Assembly (NCBI GenBank): GCA_028284665.1 | Contig: JANQRG010000050.1 | Location: forward strand, 1-64,000 | From: Croceivirga sp. | GTDB taxonomy: Bacteria; Bacteroidota; Bacteroidia; Flavobacteriales; Flavobacteriaceae | DNA: 64,000 bases | Direction: 5' to 3' | Shown here: positions 44,106-54,489 of the stretch, one piece after another | How the letters are laid out: every line of letters starts with the position of its first letter | Numbering within the stretch: the stretch's first letter is position 1 | The notes under the pieces: model-generated | The model's database searches: none | Told to the model about the DNA's origin: nothing | Seen by the model: only the letters and a program-made list of their open reading frames with translations | Translations under genes and position numbers: made by a program

Positions 44106-44690
44106 TTAAAAAATATAGCCTGCTGACAGCATCAGGCTGACATTTTTATAATCATTACTTAAAAAATTCGTGTAAACGTTAGTCAGCCCAAGATTACCTC
44201 TAACCTGAATAAAATAGTGTTTTAGCGCTGTAAATCTGAATCCGCCATTTACCGAAAGCTCAATAGTCTCTGATTCAGGAAGTTCAAAATCATTCCCATC
44301 AAGTACACCCCTTTCGTTTATCAAAAAGCCAAGTTGGGGGCCGGCTTCAAAGGCTATTCCTTTAATAATTTTCAGTTTGCCCAGGATAGGAAGGCTTATA
44401 TAATCCAATCGGGTATCCACTTCTCGCCGAAAAAAACTATTTGAAATAAAGATCAAAGAACCGCCCTTTCGGTCAAAAAGCAACTCCCCCTGCAGGGAAA
44501 TGGTCCGGTTCACCTCAAATTCTACCAGGCCTCCCAGGAAAAACCCATTATTGTCCAGGTAGGTAGATCCGCTACCGTTAAAACCTGTTCGCTGATACCC
44601 CACTTTGATTCCCTTGGTGATGGTGTTTTGACCGTAAAGATTGGCAGACAACAAACAGAAAAACAGAAAAAAAAGCGATGTTGTTTTCAT
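44106..44690 (-). CDS. small outer-membrane beta-barrel protein (porin family)
   Basis: 194 residues from ATG 44690, where a signal peptide (MKTTSLFFLFFCLLSANLYGQ would be cut before Q21) begins; the longer frame from 44753 adds 21 residues in front. The body has about eight amphipathic strands with GIKVGYQRTGF at the start and LMLSAGYIF at the end, the usual outer-membrane C-terminal Phe. It belongs to the OmpW/PorT-like barrel families. No function can be given. Confidence 0.78.
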   Translation of the reverse strand: MKTTSLFFLFFCLLSANLYGQNTITKGIKVGYQRTGFNGSGSTYLDNNGFFLGGLVEFEVNRTISLQGELLFDRKGGSLIFISNSFFRREVDTRLDYISLPILGKLKIIKGIAFEAGPQLGFLINERGVLDGNDFELPESETIELSVNGGFRFTALKHYFIQVRGNLGLTNVYTNFLSNDYKNVSLMLSAGYIF

Positions 44691-44817
44691 ACATAATGGG
44701 TTACTGTTACTTCTAAAAGGGAATTCAACTTGGAATTTTATGCTTTTGTACACAGTTTAAAAATACATTTAAAATTATCCAAAATATAGCTTTACACTCA
44801 GGTATTGGCCCTACGCT

Positions 44818-44842
44818 ACCGCACGAGAGTATTCGCGCGGTA
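44818..44842. repeat. short palindrome
   Basis: ACCGCACGA and TCGCGCGGT are complementary except for one mismatch, around a six-base loop, in the gap between the barrel gene and the lipoprotein gene. It shares the string GCTACCGC with the element at 45463-45526, so both may be pieces of one dispersed intergenic repeat. Confidence 0.4.
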
Positions 44843-44871
44843 AGTGACATTTTCCTGAACCGAGGAAACCT

Positions 44872-45429
44872 CTAGTAGTATGGATTGTCTATTACTTCCG
44901 GTAGTGTTCCCCCTTCTATATTCCCAAAAAAATCAGCCGGTGGCGGAGGAGGTTGTGGAACAGCATTTTCATCTACCGGGAGCATCAAGGTGAATCTAAG
45001 GGTATCCACTTGCGCCTGTAACAAAAAGGGCGTTATTCTATCAACAAACCCGGATATATATCTTTTATCTATTTCGTTTATTGTTATAGAAGAGGTGTAC
45101 ACGTACCGCTTTCCACTATTTCGAAGTGTTATTGTATCGATCAACAAGTCCAAAAAATAGATGCCATCGCCCGATTCTTTTAAAAAATCGTGGATAGCAT
45201 TGTTTTTTTCTATCTCCAAGAAGTTTGCAATGGAAGCGTTATCAAATTGGTTTACATCGCTACTGCTTAAAGTATCTATTTGGGTTGCACCCTCTGAGTA
45301 CTTTTTATTGCTCGAAGCTTTCTTTGGTTTCGTTGAGAATGTATTACAACCTATGAAGTAGATTGAAATGACCGCTAGTATTAATCGGATCAATGATTTT
45401 CTTTGAGATAACAGCTTCATCCGTCTCAT
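44872..45429 (-). CDS. hypothetical lipoprotein with proline-rich end
   Basis: 185 residues. A basic start, a hydrophobic helix and lipobox YFIGC (Cys28) indicate a lipoprotein. The middle (about 70-160) may be a small alpha/beta domain (YFLDLLIDTITLRNSG, DTLRFTLMLPVDENA), and the end has PQPPPPPADFF. No homology recognised. It is flanked by palindromic intergenic DNA and is not coupled to either neighbour. Confidence 0.65.
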   Translation of the reverse strand: MRRMKLLSQRKSLIRLILAVISIYFIGCNTFSTKPKKASSNKKYSEGATQIDTLSSSDVNQFDNASIANFLEIEKNNAIHDFLKESGDGIYFLDLLIDTITLRNSGKRYVYTSSITINEIDKRYISGFVDRITPFLLQAQVDTLRFTLMLPVDENAVPQPPPPPADFFGNIEGGTLPEVIDNPYY

Positions 45430-45462
45430 TTAATTGGGTTATTCTTTTATTCCGGACCGCTA

Positions 45463-45526
45463 TCGTGCGAATCCTCTGCTACCGCGCTAACCCCTGCTTT
45501 CAGCAGGCAAGCCTTCGCGTGGGTTA
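45463..45526. repeat. tiered palindrome in gap before TonB operon end
   Basis: CCTGCT/AGCAGG (45493-45507) forms an inner hairpin and TAACCC/GGGTTA (45488-45493, 45521-45526) an outer pair, next to GCTACCGCGC. The surrounding 250 bases (45430-45678) contain no gene. It is the kind of short palindrome scattered between genes in Flavobacteriia. Confidence 0.5.
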
Positions 45527-45632
45527 TCTTCCAAAATAGCTAAAGACAAGAACATCTGGTAAAAGCCCATTTTCATCTGAATACTCCACTACACCGCTAT
45601 ATTTCCAATCTTGCGGATTTGTCACCAATAAA

Positions 45633-45656
45633 AAACCCGGCAGTACTGCCGGGTTT
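45633..45656 (-). terminator. terminator of the tonB gene
   Basis: A perfect 12-bp palindrome AAACCCGGCAGT/ACTGCCGGGTTT, followed on the minus strand by more T residues, 22 bases after the tonB stop. Confidence 0.85.
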
Positions 45657-45678
45657 ACAATCTTTTCTAATGCACCTA

Positions 45679-46383
45679 CTACTGCAACTTAAAGGTGATC
45701 GGTATACTGAATGGAACCTTAACCGGTCTACCCCGTTGCTTGCCAGGAGTCATTTTAGGTAGCTTGTTGATAATACGCAAAGCTTCTGCCTCTAAGTTCT
45801 TATCCGGGCCACGCATTCTGATATCCCCGATGCTTCCGTCCTTCTGAATGGTGAACATCACAGCTACCCTTCCCTGGATTCCCATTTCCTGGGCAATCTC
45901 CGGGTAGCGGAAGTTTTTACGGATATGCTTCTGCATCATCTCCTGGAAACATTGTTTTTTGTTGCTTGCACCTTCGCAACCTGGAAAAACAGGTACATCT
46001 TCAATAACCGCAAAGGGTACGGAAATATCTTCTTCTACCTCCTCTACTTCTACTTCCTCAATTTCCATAACCTCTTCTTCCTGGCTGGTTTCCGTAGATT
46101 CAATTACAGTTTCCTCCACTTCTTCCTCGTCTTCCACTACTTCAATCACTTCGGGAGCGGCAGGAGGCGGTGGCGGTGGCGGTGTCTTTATCTGTTCCGT
46201 CATAGGCACTTCTTCATCCAACTGGTCTTCTACACTTAAAGCAATGTCATAATCGTTGGCTTTATCGTACTTCTTCCATTCCAATCCTCTCCATACGATC
46301 AACATCACCAAAGCCAGACCGACGACAAAGTACAGCCCGCTGTTCCTTCCAACATCTGCTTTTGGGTTCTTTTTTGGTTCCAT
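45679..46383 (-). CDS. TonB family energy transducer
   Basis: 234 residues: cytoplasmic start, one membrane helix (about 16-34), a Pro-rich stretch (TPPPPPPPAAP, about 67-78), a very acidic spacer made mainly of Glu and Val (about 80-120), and the TonB C-terminal domain (about 150-234; FRYPEIAQEMGIQGRVAVMF, VPFSIPITFKLQ). It couples the proton-motive force to outer-membrane transporters. The acidic spacer replaces the usual Pro-Lys/Pro-Glu rod. A Cys pair (PGCEGASNKKQC) lies just before the C-terminal domain and could form a disulfide. Confidence 0.9.
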   Translation of the reverse strand: MEPKKNPKADVGRNSGLYFVVGLALVMLIVWRGLEWKKYDKANDYDIALSVEDQLDEEVPMTEQIKTPPPPPPPAAPEVIEVVEDEEEVEETVIESTETSQEEEVMEIEEVEVEEVEEDISVPFAVIEDVPVFPGCEGASNKKQCFQEMMQKHIRKNFRYPEIAQEMGIQGRVAVMFTIQKDGSIGDIRMRGPDKNLEAEALRIINKLPKMTPGKQRGRPVKVPFSIPITFKLQ

Positions 46384-46446
46384 GTTTCTTTGAATTTGTT
46401 ATTCGCTAATTTAACTAAATATTTAAAACTCCCGCAATTTCGGGCT

Positions 46447-46842
46447 TCAATTTCCCCGGGTATTGAGGGAACCGTACCTTTGAATGAGTAAACCGCCCAC
46501 AATGGCGCCTAGGGAATTGGCAAAAATATCCCAAAGGTCGGCCTCCCGGCCAAAGGGCATTATCCACTGTAAACCCTCAATAACTATTCCAAAAATAATA
46601 GAAAACAGAATTACTGAAACGATCAACCTCTTACTGTTACGCCTTTCCCGGCCTCGTTCTGCCAGACACAAGGCTCCCAAAACCACCGCAACAAAATAGA
46701 ATACAAAATGGGCGAGTTTGTCTTCATGCGGAAACTCCCAACCTTCAGTCTCGACTCCGGAAAAAGAAAATAAGCTGAGCAGTGTAATGAACACCATCCA
46801 GCTTACATACAACAGGGTAAACCTAAAGCTTTTACCCACCAA
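46447..46842 (-). CDS. VanZ family membrane protein
   Basis: 131 residues with four helices (about 10-27, 40-60, 72-90, 105-122). [20 protein letters not shown] and [20 protein letters not shown] are the VanZ-like signatures. Overlaps the end of gcvH by 11 bases. Function in this context is unknown; VanZ homologues are linked to envelope properties and glycopeptide tolerance, but only distantly. Confidence 0.85.
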   Translation of the reverse strand: MVGKSFRFTLLYVSWMVFITLLSLFSFSGVETEGWEFPHEDKLAHFVFYFVAVVLGALCLAERGRERRNSKRLIVSVILFSIIFGIVIEGLQWIMPFGREADLWDIFANSLGAIVGGLLIQRYGSLNTRGN

Positions 46843-47212
46843 TTAACGCCTTGTACTCTGCATCTTCCAATAAAGTGCCCGCCTCTTCGGGATTGGACAC
46901 CTTCACCTTGATCATCCAGCCCTCCCCATAGGGATCGGCATTCACTTTTTCCGGTTCATCTTCCAGGGCTTCGTTGAACTCCACAATTTGCCCACTTAAA
47001 GGTAAGAACAAGTCTGAAACCGTCTTCACCGCTTCCACTGTTCCAAAAACCTCATCCTTGTCCAGGGTTTCATCCAGGGTTTCCACTTCTACATAGACAA
47101 TATCGCCCAGTTCCCCCTGTGCGAAGTCTGTGATACCTACCGTGGCGATATCACCGTCAAGCCGTACCCACTCGTGGTCTTTGGTGTATTTTAGTTCTGA
47201 AGGAATGTTCAT
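46832..47212 (-). CDS. gcvH: glycine cleavage system H protein
   Basis: 126 residues, the normal length. The lipoyl-lysine is Lys63 in [13 protein letters not shown]. It carries the methylamine intermediate between the P, T and L proteins of the glycine cleavage complex in the cytoplasm. The other gcv genes are not here. It has its own promoter and is the first gene of a gcvH-vanZ transcript that may reach tonB. Confidence 0.96.
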   Translation of the reverse strand: MNIPSELKYTKDHEWVRLDGDIATVGITDFAQGELGDIVYVEVETLDETLDKDEVFGTVEAVKTVSDLFLPLSGQIVEFNEALEDEPEKVNADPYGEGWMIKVKVSNPEEAGTLLEDAEYKALIGG

Positions 47213-47235
47213 TTTTTCTGGTTTTACACTATGGG

Positions 47236-47265
47236 CAAAGTTAACGGAATCTCACCGCTATCAAA
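47236..47265 (-). promoter_or_regulatory. promoter of gcvH
   Basis: On the minus strand TTTG (47265-47262), 18 bases, then TAACTTTG (47243-47236): a full match to the Bacteroidota consensus. The -7 box ends 23 bases before the gcvH ATG. Confidence 0.72.
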
Positions 47266-47311
47266 GGAATTTTCCCCTTTTCTTCTTCCAACTTTAATTG
47301 CTACCCAACCC

Positions 47312-50300
47312 TTAGTTGCCAAAGTTGTAGCGGATGGTAAAGCCGGCATTAATGGTAGTTTGCGGGAAGGCCGTAGACACTTTAAACTGGGAAAAGTTAT
47401 GGTCGTAAAAGAAGAGGGCATTCAAGTTCTTGCTTAGCGCATAATCCGCCGTAAACTTGATCGACCATAACTCCTGCCCTGCCGTGATCTGGTTGTTATC
47501 GATATCCAGGTTTCGAATAATGGTAATATTGTCCCGCAGGGATAGATCGGCCTTTAGATTCAGATCTCCTTTTAAGCGGGTACGCTCCCCGCCAATGTTG
47601 GTAACAAACTTCACATCTTTAATGCGATAACCCAAGCCCAGGGTATATTCCTGACCGTTGATCTCTGTAAGTAAGCTATTATCAAAGCTCAGGGAAAGGG
47701 TACGGTCCGTACGTACTTCGGCCAATACACTCAGGGAATTTTTCATTTCAAAGTCCAGCCGCATCAGCGGGTTGAACTCATCGGTAAGCACCACGTTATT
47801 GATGATGTTTTCCGGTTGTACATTTCCGGTTTCCGCATTTATCGGGGGCAACCCATCATTCAACAATTGCTCCCGTTCCAGGTTGGTTTGGAAGGAATTG
47901 ATACTGTAGGCGGCCCGGTACCCATGTTGTACGGAGAACCGTGTGAATTTCTTTTTAAACCACCTGTTTTTCATCAAACCCGTGTACTTGATATTCCAAT
48001 TTGGGATCGGAATCTCCCGAAAGGCATCGAGGTTTACGCGGTTGGCATCCTGGCCGGTATATGCCGCAAAAAAGGCCGGAAGCAAAACATCTTGGCTGGT
48101 TTTTCCATAGCCCACGGGAAAGCCTTCGTCGTCCCGTTCCTGAACATTAATCCGCCTGTCTGAAACGATCCTATTGGCAATCGTTAAGCGGTTGTCTTTG
48201 AATTGTTCAAAGGTCTGAGAATCAAATTCGTCACTCTTGTTGAAAATGGTACCGATCATCATGGTGGAAATACTGAAATTCCCAATGTTGTTGATCAGGC
48301 CGTTCTCGTTCTGAGCCCATAGATCGGGAACAAAATTCTCCTGCAGACTGTTATTGATCTGTCGGTCGGCCAGCAGATCGATGGTCAGGTCCGGGGTAGG
48401 TTGGGCCGTTGCCGTTATATTGAGTGTTTTGGTGCTGTTCTGCATGAATTGGGTGTTGAACTCCTCAAAATTGGTGAGCCATCCGTTACGGGCTGCTTCA
48501 AAACGTACATTCCGCTGGCTACCAAAGACGAATCCCAGCGTAGGACGGCTGGTTCCTACAAAACCTATCGACTGCGTGTAGCCCGGCAGTACCTTCCCAT
48601 TGTTTTCGCTGTAGTTGATATTCACCCGCTTCACCATGGTCAAAATATCCACCAGGGTATTCCAGGTCTTTGTTGTTTTCCCTTTGGGTTGTTGGTCCTC
48701 CCCTTCCCTGGGATTACCGGCCTTATCCCGCCGTACCGGGGCCGTGTTGGTCGGTAACTTTCCATCCCGTTTTTTAAGGCCAATAAAATCGTAAAAGCTC
48801 TGCATGGTCAGGTTGGCGGTAAGGCTATGGGTATTGGCATTCTGGACGGTATTGATGTTTTCTCCGGCCACTTCAATTAGTGCATCTCCCCCCCGTTGCC
48901 AGTCAAAATTGCTGGTATAGGTGTATTGAGCGTTGATAAAGCTTAGAAAGGGAAATTTACTAAAGGGCAGTTCATAGTTCAGCTGCATTTGCTGCGAATG
49001 GCGATTGGGTTCCCCAACATCAAAGAAGCCATCCCAAAGGTTCAATTCCTGGTTGATACCCGAATCCGGATCATTTTCTACGTTGAAATAGTTCCGAACA
49101 ATATTATTATTGGAAGCCTTAAGGTTGAGCCGCAGGGATCTGGTAATACTGTAATTCAAGGCATACTGCCAATTCAACAAATAGTTACGCTGTTGTAGCA
49201 AGGGCAGGTCCAAAGCCTCTACCCCGGGTTCCAATACATCCCGGAACCGCTGCTGATTAAAGGAACGGTCATAATTTGCATTTAAGGAAACACTGGTTGG
49301 CAATAGGTTAAAATTCAGCTCTTTCAGCCACTGCCAATATTTTCCTGTTAACAGGGAATCTGATTTGGCGAAGGGGGCTACAGGAGCAGGTTTAAAGTTG
49401 TGATTGTACACAAAACCGGTGTTTACGTTTTCATCCTGCAGATCGGCTATTTCAAAATCCCGGTGATTGGTTTTGTTATAGGAATAATTGAACGTAAAGT
49501 TTTCAATGTCATAAAAATTTGCCTCTGCCTCATCACTTCTATTTTTGCGAACTCCAATTAGGTTAACACTTCTTCGCTTGGTATAGTCTTCTGCCTGTTC
49601 CCGGGTGCGATCTGCATCTTCAGGGGTTTGTGCAGCATCTATCAAATCGTCCAGTTTAAGATCGTCAAAAACCGGATCGAACTCCGGGGTGATCAGGGTT
49701 TCTGATATCCCGAAATTAAAGGGTATCTGTAGTCCCCATTTTTGAGGAAAGAGCTGGCCCACATTTACATTAGTGACCACATCATAGGAAATGGCATCTT
49801 CCCGGGCCCGTTCATTGGGGATCTGGTCAATAGCACCGAAACCGGAAGTACTTAAGTTTGCAGTAGCCGTTACATTGGCAAAATCCGCCATATTGGCGTC
49901 CAAGGCAGCAGTAGCTGCCCAGCCTCCATTGTTATCCAGGCCGGCCAGGCGCAATTCGTTAAACCAGACCTCTCCCCTGGCGGGCAGGTCATCCGCATTT
50001 TTTACCCCTACCATCATAGCCCGCAAGCTCCCAAGGGAAGGGTTCCCTTTTATTCCAATCCGATTGCGGCCCACTGTCCTCGGAGCAAATTCACTAACTT
50101 CCACTACTTCCCCCCCAATCACTTCATAGTATCGAAGCTCGTTTAAGGGCACCCCATCATTGCGCTGTGCAATTCGCAAGGATTTTACCCTGTTCAGATC
50201 GGCAAAAGCAATATCAATTTCATTCACTTCCGGCCAGATCCCCTCTGCCGAGGTAGTTCCAAAAGGGGTAAACTGCAAGGCTCTTTCGATCTGATAAAAA

Positions 50301-53300
50301 TTTTCGCTAAAGTCCGTTCCTATTCTAAGGAAACCTACAAGCGGGGCATCATCATCTGCATAATCGCTATCAAATAGTTTCTCAGCATGCATGAACATTT
50401 TTAAGCTTTCGTATTGCCGCACATCAATATTCACATTTTTAAATACGCCCCGGGCATCCTGCGATTCCAGGTTCTCCACCAGAAAAGATAACGACTGCTC
50501 ATTCTGCCGGATGATGGTGTTGTTGTTGTTCAATTGTTCCCGAATCACCCCTGGAGGCAACACATAAGGAATGGGGGTACGGCCACTGTTCTCTTCAATG
50601 TTTACCGTATTGACATCGATGATAGTGCCATCATCCTCCGGAATATCATCTACACCGGGTTGTAACGTATTGGTATAGGAACGCCAATCACCACGCACCA
50701 GATCCAGGGTCGCAAAACGGAGCACGACGTCATCAGAGAATCCGGTCAAATACATCCGCATAAAGCTGACAGATCTAAAATCTGCGATCCCGCCAACGGC
50801 TTCCGTAAAATCACTTAGCGGTATTTTATACTGTATCCACCTTCGGTTAAGCTGCCCCCCATTCGGTAAGGTGGGGGTTTGTCCTTCCCGGATATCCGTT
50901 ACATAACGATCATCTACAGTGGTGTTTGGACGAATGGGAATACGGTACTCAAAATAACTGTTTACCGTGTTCATGGTCAAATCCCGGTCGATGTCTTCCA
51001 CGTCAGGCAAAGTGGTAGATCCCCGATTCGTATTTGTTACTGCGACGGGAGAATTTCCTTCGGGATTATTAAAGTCGAAATAGCGCTCCAAAATACCCCC
51101 TTCGCGGTTAAGATAGTAGACATAATTATCCAAAGCAGGATCCTCCGGAGGTCCGTTGTAAATTGCAGCCTCCTGCACATCGCTTAATCCGTCAAATCCG
51201 ATATCCTGTTCGGTCCGATTGGTTTCATCTGCATCAAAAGCATAGACCAAAGCCTGAGTGGAAGGCACCTGTCCCCAAACGGTGGGGCGAGGTACTTCAT
51301 TGTTGCTGCTACCGGGAAGACCATTCTCATATTGCTTCCTCCCGTCCTTTAAAATGTCTTCCGAAATGTTACCGAGATTTAATACCAGTTCTCCGACATT
51401 ACCCCCGGTAGTTTGGCCATCCACATAAGGGTCCAGCACCCAAAATTGTACAAACTCTACGTTGGATTGTTCAAAATTGGTACTGCTCAGCGATCGCATA
51501 ATCCCACCCCAATTGTCTTGTGGCGTCCCTTCAAAATTTGGGTTAGCATTATAGGGTCCCTTTGTGTTGGGGTAATAGGCAATATCCAATGTACCCTGTA
51601 CTGTGGTTTGTCCCTGGGCAATATCTACCTGCGGGAAGACCTCATCAATAAATACTCTTCGGGTGGTATTGAGGGAAATATCGTTATCCGTAACGGATGC
51701 CGGACGTTGGTTGGTGTAAAAAATAGGGTCTACGGTGTACCAGGACATTTTGGCCCGTTGAAAACCTACTTCCAGATCTGAAAGTCCTTCAGCAAATTCT
51801 TCGGGCGGACTTGCAAGCGCCCATCCTAAGGACGATCGGATATCGATAAGTGCCTGCGCCCCTTCAAAGTCATCCAAATACGTTGTTGTTTCCCCTTGAA
51901 AATCAGCATTTTTTGGCGAATTGGGTCGTAATACTGCCACTTCCCCCCGAAAGGATAAATTGGAAGGCACATCGGTATCTATATTCGGCAGTTTGTTCGC
52001 CAAACGGGTAAGGAAAGGAATTTCCGTACTAAAATTGCCATTAAACCCAAAGATGGTATTGTTTACGGGCTCTATACCAAAGTTGGCTTTTTGCGTCAAC
52101 GGTCGTTCGTTCAGGTTGAGCAAAGTGGCACCCAGGACAAAATTCTCACTGACCTGATGCTCTACATTTATCCCGGTAAAACGACGGGTTTGTTGCCCAA
52201 AGACGGCATTATTCTCCACTGAAATATTAATAGGGGTGTTGGAAGCTTCCAGACTTGGGTCCAACAACTGTACGGTACCGGCCTGATAGTTAACCGTATA
52301 ATCGATCCCTTCCTGCAATTGACGCCCTCCTGCAGTAACCCGAACAGAACCCCGGGGGACATTGAACGCCCCGATGGGAATCCCATTGTTTCCCTGCGAC
52401 TTGTACCGCCCCTTAATTTGAAAACGGTTCTTTTCCGCATCCTGTAAAGAGGCTGCTTTTGTCCTGGCATACATGTTTCGGAACACGTATCGCTGCTGAT
52501 TTGCATTATATCCCTGATCATTATCCACATCGTAGGTTCCGCCCCCCAACAAATCGAAAAGGAATTCCCCAAAAGGCTCCACTTTTGTGAAAATGATCCG
52601 TCCTGTCTGCGGATCCACTGTAATTCCGGGGAGGTAGTCAAAAAAGCCATCGCCCCCTACCTGAACATCGTTATAAATGTTCAAGCGGTCCAGGTTGAAC
52701 ACACTTAGCAATATCCGTTCTTCCAAGGGCCTTCCGGCCAAGGTAGCGTCAGCCGGGAAGGGTTCCACCGGCGTAATATAGTTTCGTGGTGTGGGGTCCG
52801 AGTACAGAATATTTAGCCGGAAATCTTCCTGACTTAATTGAAAGGCGCCGGTAGCGTAGATGTTCTTCATCATCAAATCCCAGATGGGATCATCCACGTT
52901 GGTGACATTACTCTTCAATAGCTTTAGCACCAGGGTATTATTTTCAATAATGGGATTAGCCCCTCCGCTAACCGTGGTCGCATCAATACCGCCGTTGGCA
53001 AACTCCCCGACCTGGAACACCTCTCCCTGAAAAGTATATTGAAAGGCCACCGCCAATACCTCGTCATTGCTTAACCGTTGGCTTAAAGAAATATACCCCA
53101 ATTGCGGATTGAACGAATAATCCCTACCCACTTCCAATTTTCGGGCGTTCTCTAAAATAGCATAATCGAAGCCTTCATTTGGGCTATACCCCCCTGTAAC
53201 TCCCAGGTCAAAGCCTTGTGCTGCCGTAGCAATATCGCGAATGTTCTGGGTAAGCGCGCCACCACTGCCAATGAGTGCAGGGTCATAATCATTTGCCCCG

Positions 53301-54484
53301 TTTTGGGGAAGAATACCGTTCCCCACAATGTTAAAAAAGGTACCAGGTGGAGTGGCCTGAATACCAATTCTTGTTTTTTCACGACCGTCCTGCCCTAATT
53401 CTCCTTCACCGAGATCCTGAATTGCCACCAGATTCCTTACGTTCAGCGTTTGTTGGTTACGGTTAGTAACCCAAACTTCCAAGCGGGTGATCTGTACCTG
53501 GCTCTGAATAAAGGGGTAGTTTTCCAAAGCTGCATCGTAATTATCCCTAAAATACTGTGCCAGGAAGAAGTGCCTGTCCTCATCGTAGTCCAAAGCGGTA
53601 AGGGAAAACTCGTTTAAGGTTCCGCCACCTTGTGCTACCACGGTATTGCTTTGGGAACGTTGTTCCGAAAATACCGCGGTAACGGTGGTTCTCCCAAATT
53701 GAAGCTGGGTCTTTACACCAAAAAGACTCTGCGCGCCGGTAATCAATGAACTGTTAAGGGGCATGTTCACATTACCGATTTCAATTTTTCTGAGAATATC
53801 ATCATCTGTGGGGGTATAATCCAGTTTAACCAGGTTTTGAAAATCGAAGGTAGCCTCAGTATCGTAGTTTGCCGTGACCTGAAGGCGTTCTCCCACTTTA
53901 CCCAATAGACTTAAGCTGATCCGTTGATCAAAATCAAAAGAAAGGTTGGTCCGGTTCCGGGGCGAAAGTGCCGGATTATCGTTCTTCTGCCATATTACTC
54001 CCAGATCCATAGCCACCGATCCTTGCGGAATTACTTCGATGGTATTTCCTCCGAATACCGATTCAAAAAAGCTGCTGTTAACATAGAAGTTCGGCAACAA
54101 ATTTCTACGGGCCTCTTCGCTTCCTTCTTTTTTACCGCTGAAGGCATCGATCTTCTCCTTAAAGTAGACTTTCATGCTCTCCTTGCGAATCAGTTCATAG
54201 TACTGCTCCGGGGTTAAGAAAATGGGATAGTTCACATTAAAATCACCTACACTTTCGGTATATACGTAGCGATCAATTTTTGGATCATAGGTATACTTGG
54301 ATACGATGCTTTCGGGGTTTTCCAACAGGATCTTACCCAGGGATATCCCGGTCTTGACGGAATCCTGTTCCTGCTGATTGACCTCCTGGGCCTGAAGATT
54401 CGGACCCAAGATGTACAACACGAAAAAAAAGAATAGTGGCTTAAGCCATAACGGCTTAAGTTGTGGTATTGCCCCTCTTTTCAA
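47312..54484 (-). CDS. sprA: type IX secretion outer-membrane translocon SprA
   Basis: 2390 residues with signal peptide (1-33, NLQAQ|E), the size of SprA, the largest single-chain outer-membrane barrel known. It forms the T9SS channel through which folded proteins with C-terminal sorting domains pass. Family hallmarks: SVAMDLGVIWQKNDNPALSP near 152, the repeated SprA N-terminal FDFDQRISLSLLGKVGERL region, DFEGAQALIDIRSSLGW, and a C-terminal barrel strand ending FTIRYNFGN. It follows ruvA by five bases and is probably co-transcribed with ruvA and the malic enzyme, a gene order common in Flavobacteriia. Confidence 0.96.
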   Translation of the reverse strand: MKRGAIPQLKPLWLKPLFFFFVLYILGPNLQAQEVNQQEQDSVKTGISLGKILLENPESIVSKYTYDPKIDRYVYTESVGDFNVNYPIFLTPEQYYELIRKESMKVYFKEKIDAFSGKKEGSEEARRNLLPNFYVNSSFFESVFGGNTIEVIPQGSVAMDLGVIWQKNDNPALSPRNRTNLSFDFDQRISLSLLGKVGERLQVTANYDTEATFDFQNLVKLDYTPTDDDILRKIEIGNVNMPLNSSLITGAQSLFGVKTQLQFGRTTVTAVFSEQRSQSNTVVAQGGGTLNEFSLTALDYDEDRHFFLAQYFRDNYDAALENYPFIQSQVQITRLEVWVTNRNQQTLNVRNLVAIQDLGEGELGQDGREKTRIGIQATPPGTFFNIVGNGILPQNGANDYDPALIGSGGALTQNIRDIATAAQGFDLGVTGGYSPNEGFDYAILENARKLEVGRDYSFNPQLGYISLSQRLSNDEVLAVAFQYTFQGEVFQVGEFANGGIDATTVSGGANPIIENNTLVLKLLKSNVTNVDDPIWDLMMKNIYATGAFQLSQEDFRLNILYSDPTPRNYITPVEPFPADATLAGRPLEERILLSVFNLDRLNIYNDVQVGGDGFFDYLPGITVDPQTGRIIFTKVEPFGEFLFDLLGGGTYDVDNDQGYNANQQRYVFRNMYARTKAASLQDAEKNRFQIKGRYKSQGNNGIPIGAFNVPRGSVRVTAGGRQLQEGIDYTVNYQAGTVQLLDPSLEASNTPINISVENNAVFGQQTRRFTGINVEHQVSENFVLGATLLNLNERPLTQKANFGIEPVNNTIFGFNGNFSTEIPFLTRLANKLPNIDTDVPSNLSFRGEVAVLRPNSPKNADFQGETTTYLDDFEGAQALIDIRSSLGWALASPPEEFAEGLSDLEVGFQRAKMSWYTVDPIFYTNQRPASVTDNDISLNTTRRVFIDEVFPQVDIAQGQTTVQGTLDIAYYPNTKGPYNANPNFEGTPQDNWGGIMRSLSSTNFEQSNVEFVQFWVLDPYVDGQTTGGNVGELVLNLGNISEDILKDGRKQYENGLPGSSNNEVPRPTVWGQVPSTQALVYAFDADETNRTEQDIGFDGLSDVQEAAIYNGPPEDPALDNYVYYLNREGGILERYFDFNNPEGNSPVAVTNTNRGSTTLPDVEDIDRDLTMNTVNSYFEYRIPIRPNTTVDDRYVTDIREGQTPTLPNGGQLNRRWIQYKIPLSDFTEAVGGIADFRSVSFMRMYLTGFSDDVVLRFATLDLVRGDWRSYTNTLQPGVDDIPEDDGTIIDVNTVNIEENSGRTPIPYVLPPGVIREQLNNNNTIIRQNEQSLSFLVENLESQDARGVFKNVNIDVRQYESLKMFMHAEKLFDSDYADDDAPLVGFLRIGTDFSENFYQIERALQFTPFGTTSAEGIWPEVNEIDIAFADLNRVKSLRIAQRNDGVPLNELRYYEVIGGEVVEVSEFAPRTVGRNRIGIKGNPSLGSLRAMMVGVKNADDLPARGEVWFNELRLAGLDNNGGWAATAALDANMADFANVTATANLSTSGFGAIDQIPNERAREDAISYDVVTNVNVGQLFPQKWGLQIPFNFGISETLITPEFDPVFDDLKLDDLIDAAQTPEDADRTREQAEDYTKRRSVNLIGVRKNRSDEAEANFYDIENFTFNYSYNKTNHRDFEIADLQDENVNTGFVYNHNFKPAPVAPFAKSDSLLTGKYWQWLKELNFNLLPTSVSLNANYDRSFNQQRFRDVLEPGVEALDLPLLQQRNYLLNWQYALNYSITRSLRLNLKASNNNIVRNYFNVENDPDSGINQELNLWDGFFDVGEPNRHSQQMQLNYELPFSKFPFLSFINAQYTYTSNFDWQRGGDALIEVAGENINTVQNANTHSLTANLTMQSFYDFIGLKKRDGKLPTNTAPVRRDKAGNPREGEDQQPKGKTTKTWNTLVDILTMVKRVNINYSENNGKVLPGYTQSIGFVGTSRPTLGFVFGSQRNVRFEAARNGWLTNFEEFNTQFMQNSTKTLNITATAQPTPDLTIDLLADRQINNSLQENFVPDLWAQNENGLINNIGNFSISTMMIGTIFNKSDEFDSQTFEQFKDNRLTIANRIVSDRRINVQERDDEGFPVGYGKTSQDVLLPAFFAAYTGQDANRVNLDAFREIPIPNWNIKYTGLMKNRWFKKKFTRFSVQHGYRAAYSINSFQTNLEREQLLNDGLPPINAETGNVQPENIINNVVLTDEFNPLMRLDFEMKNSLSVLAEVRTDRTLSLSFDNSLLTEINGQEYTLGLGYRIKDVKFVTNIGGERTRLKGDLNLKADLSLRDNITIIRNLDIDNNQITAGQELWSIKFTADYALSKNLNALFFYDHNFSQFKVSTAFPQTTINAGFTIRYNFGN

Positions 54485-54489
54485 ACTTG

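Noticed and set aside
45925-46252. Plus-strand frames rich in Ser/Thr or Phe/Tyr
   Set aside because: Complement of the Glu/Pro repeat region of tonB.
47658-54217. Many open frames of 60-122 codons on the plus strand
   Set aside because: All are antisense shadows of the 7-kb sprA gene; no start context or family resemblance.
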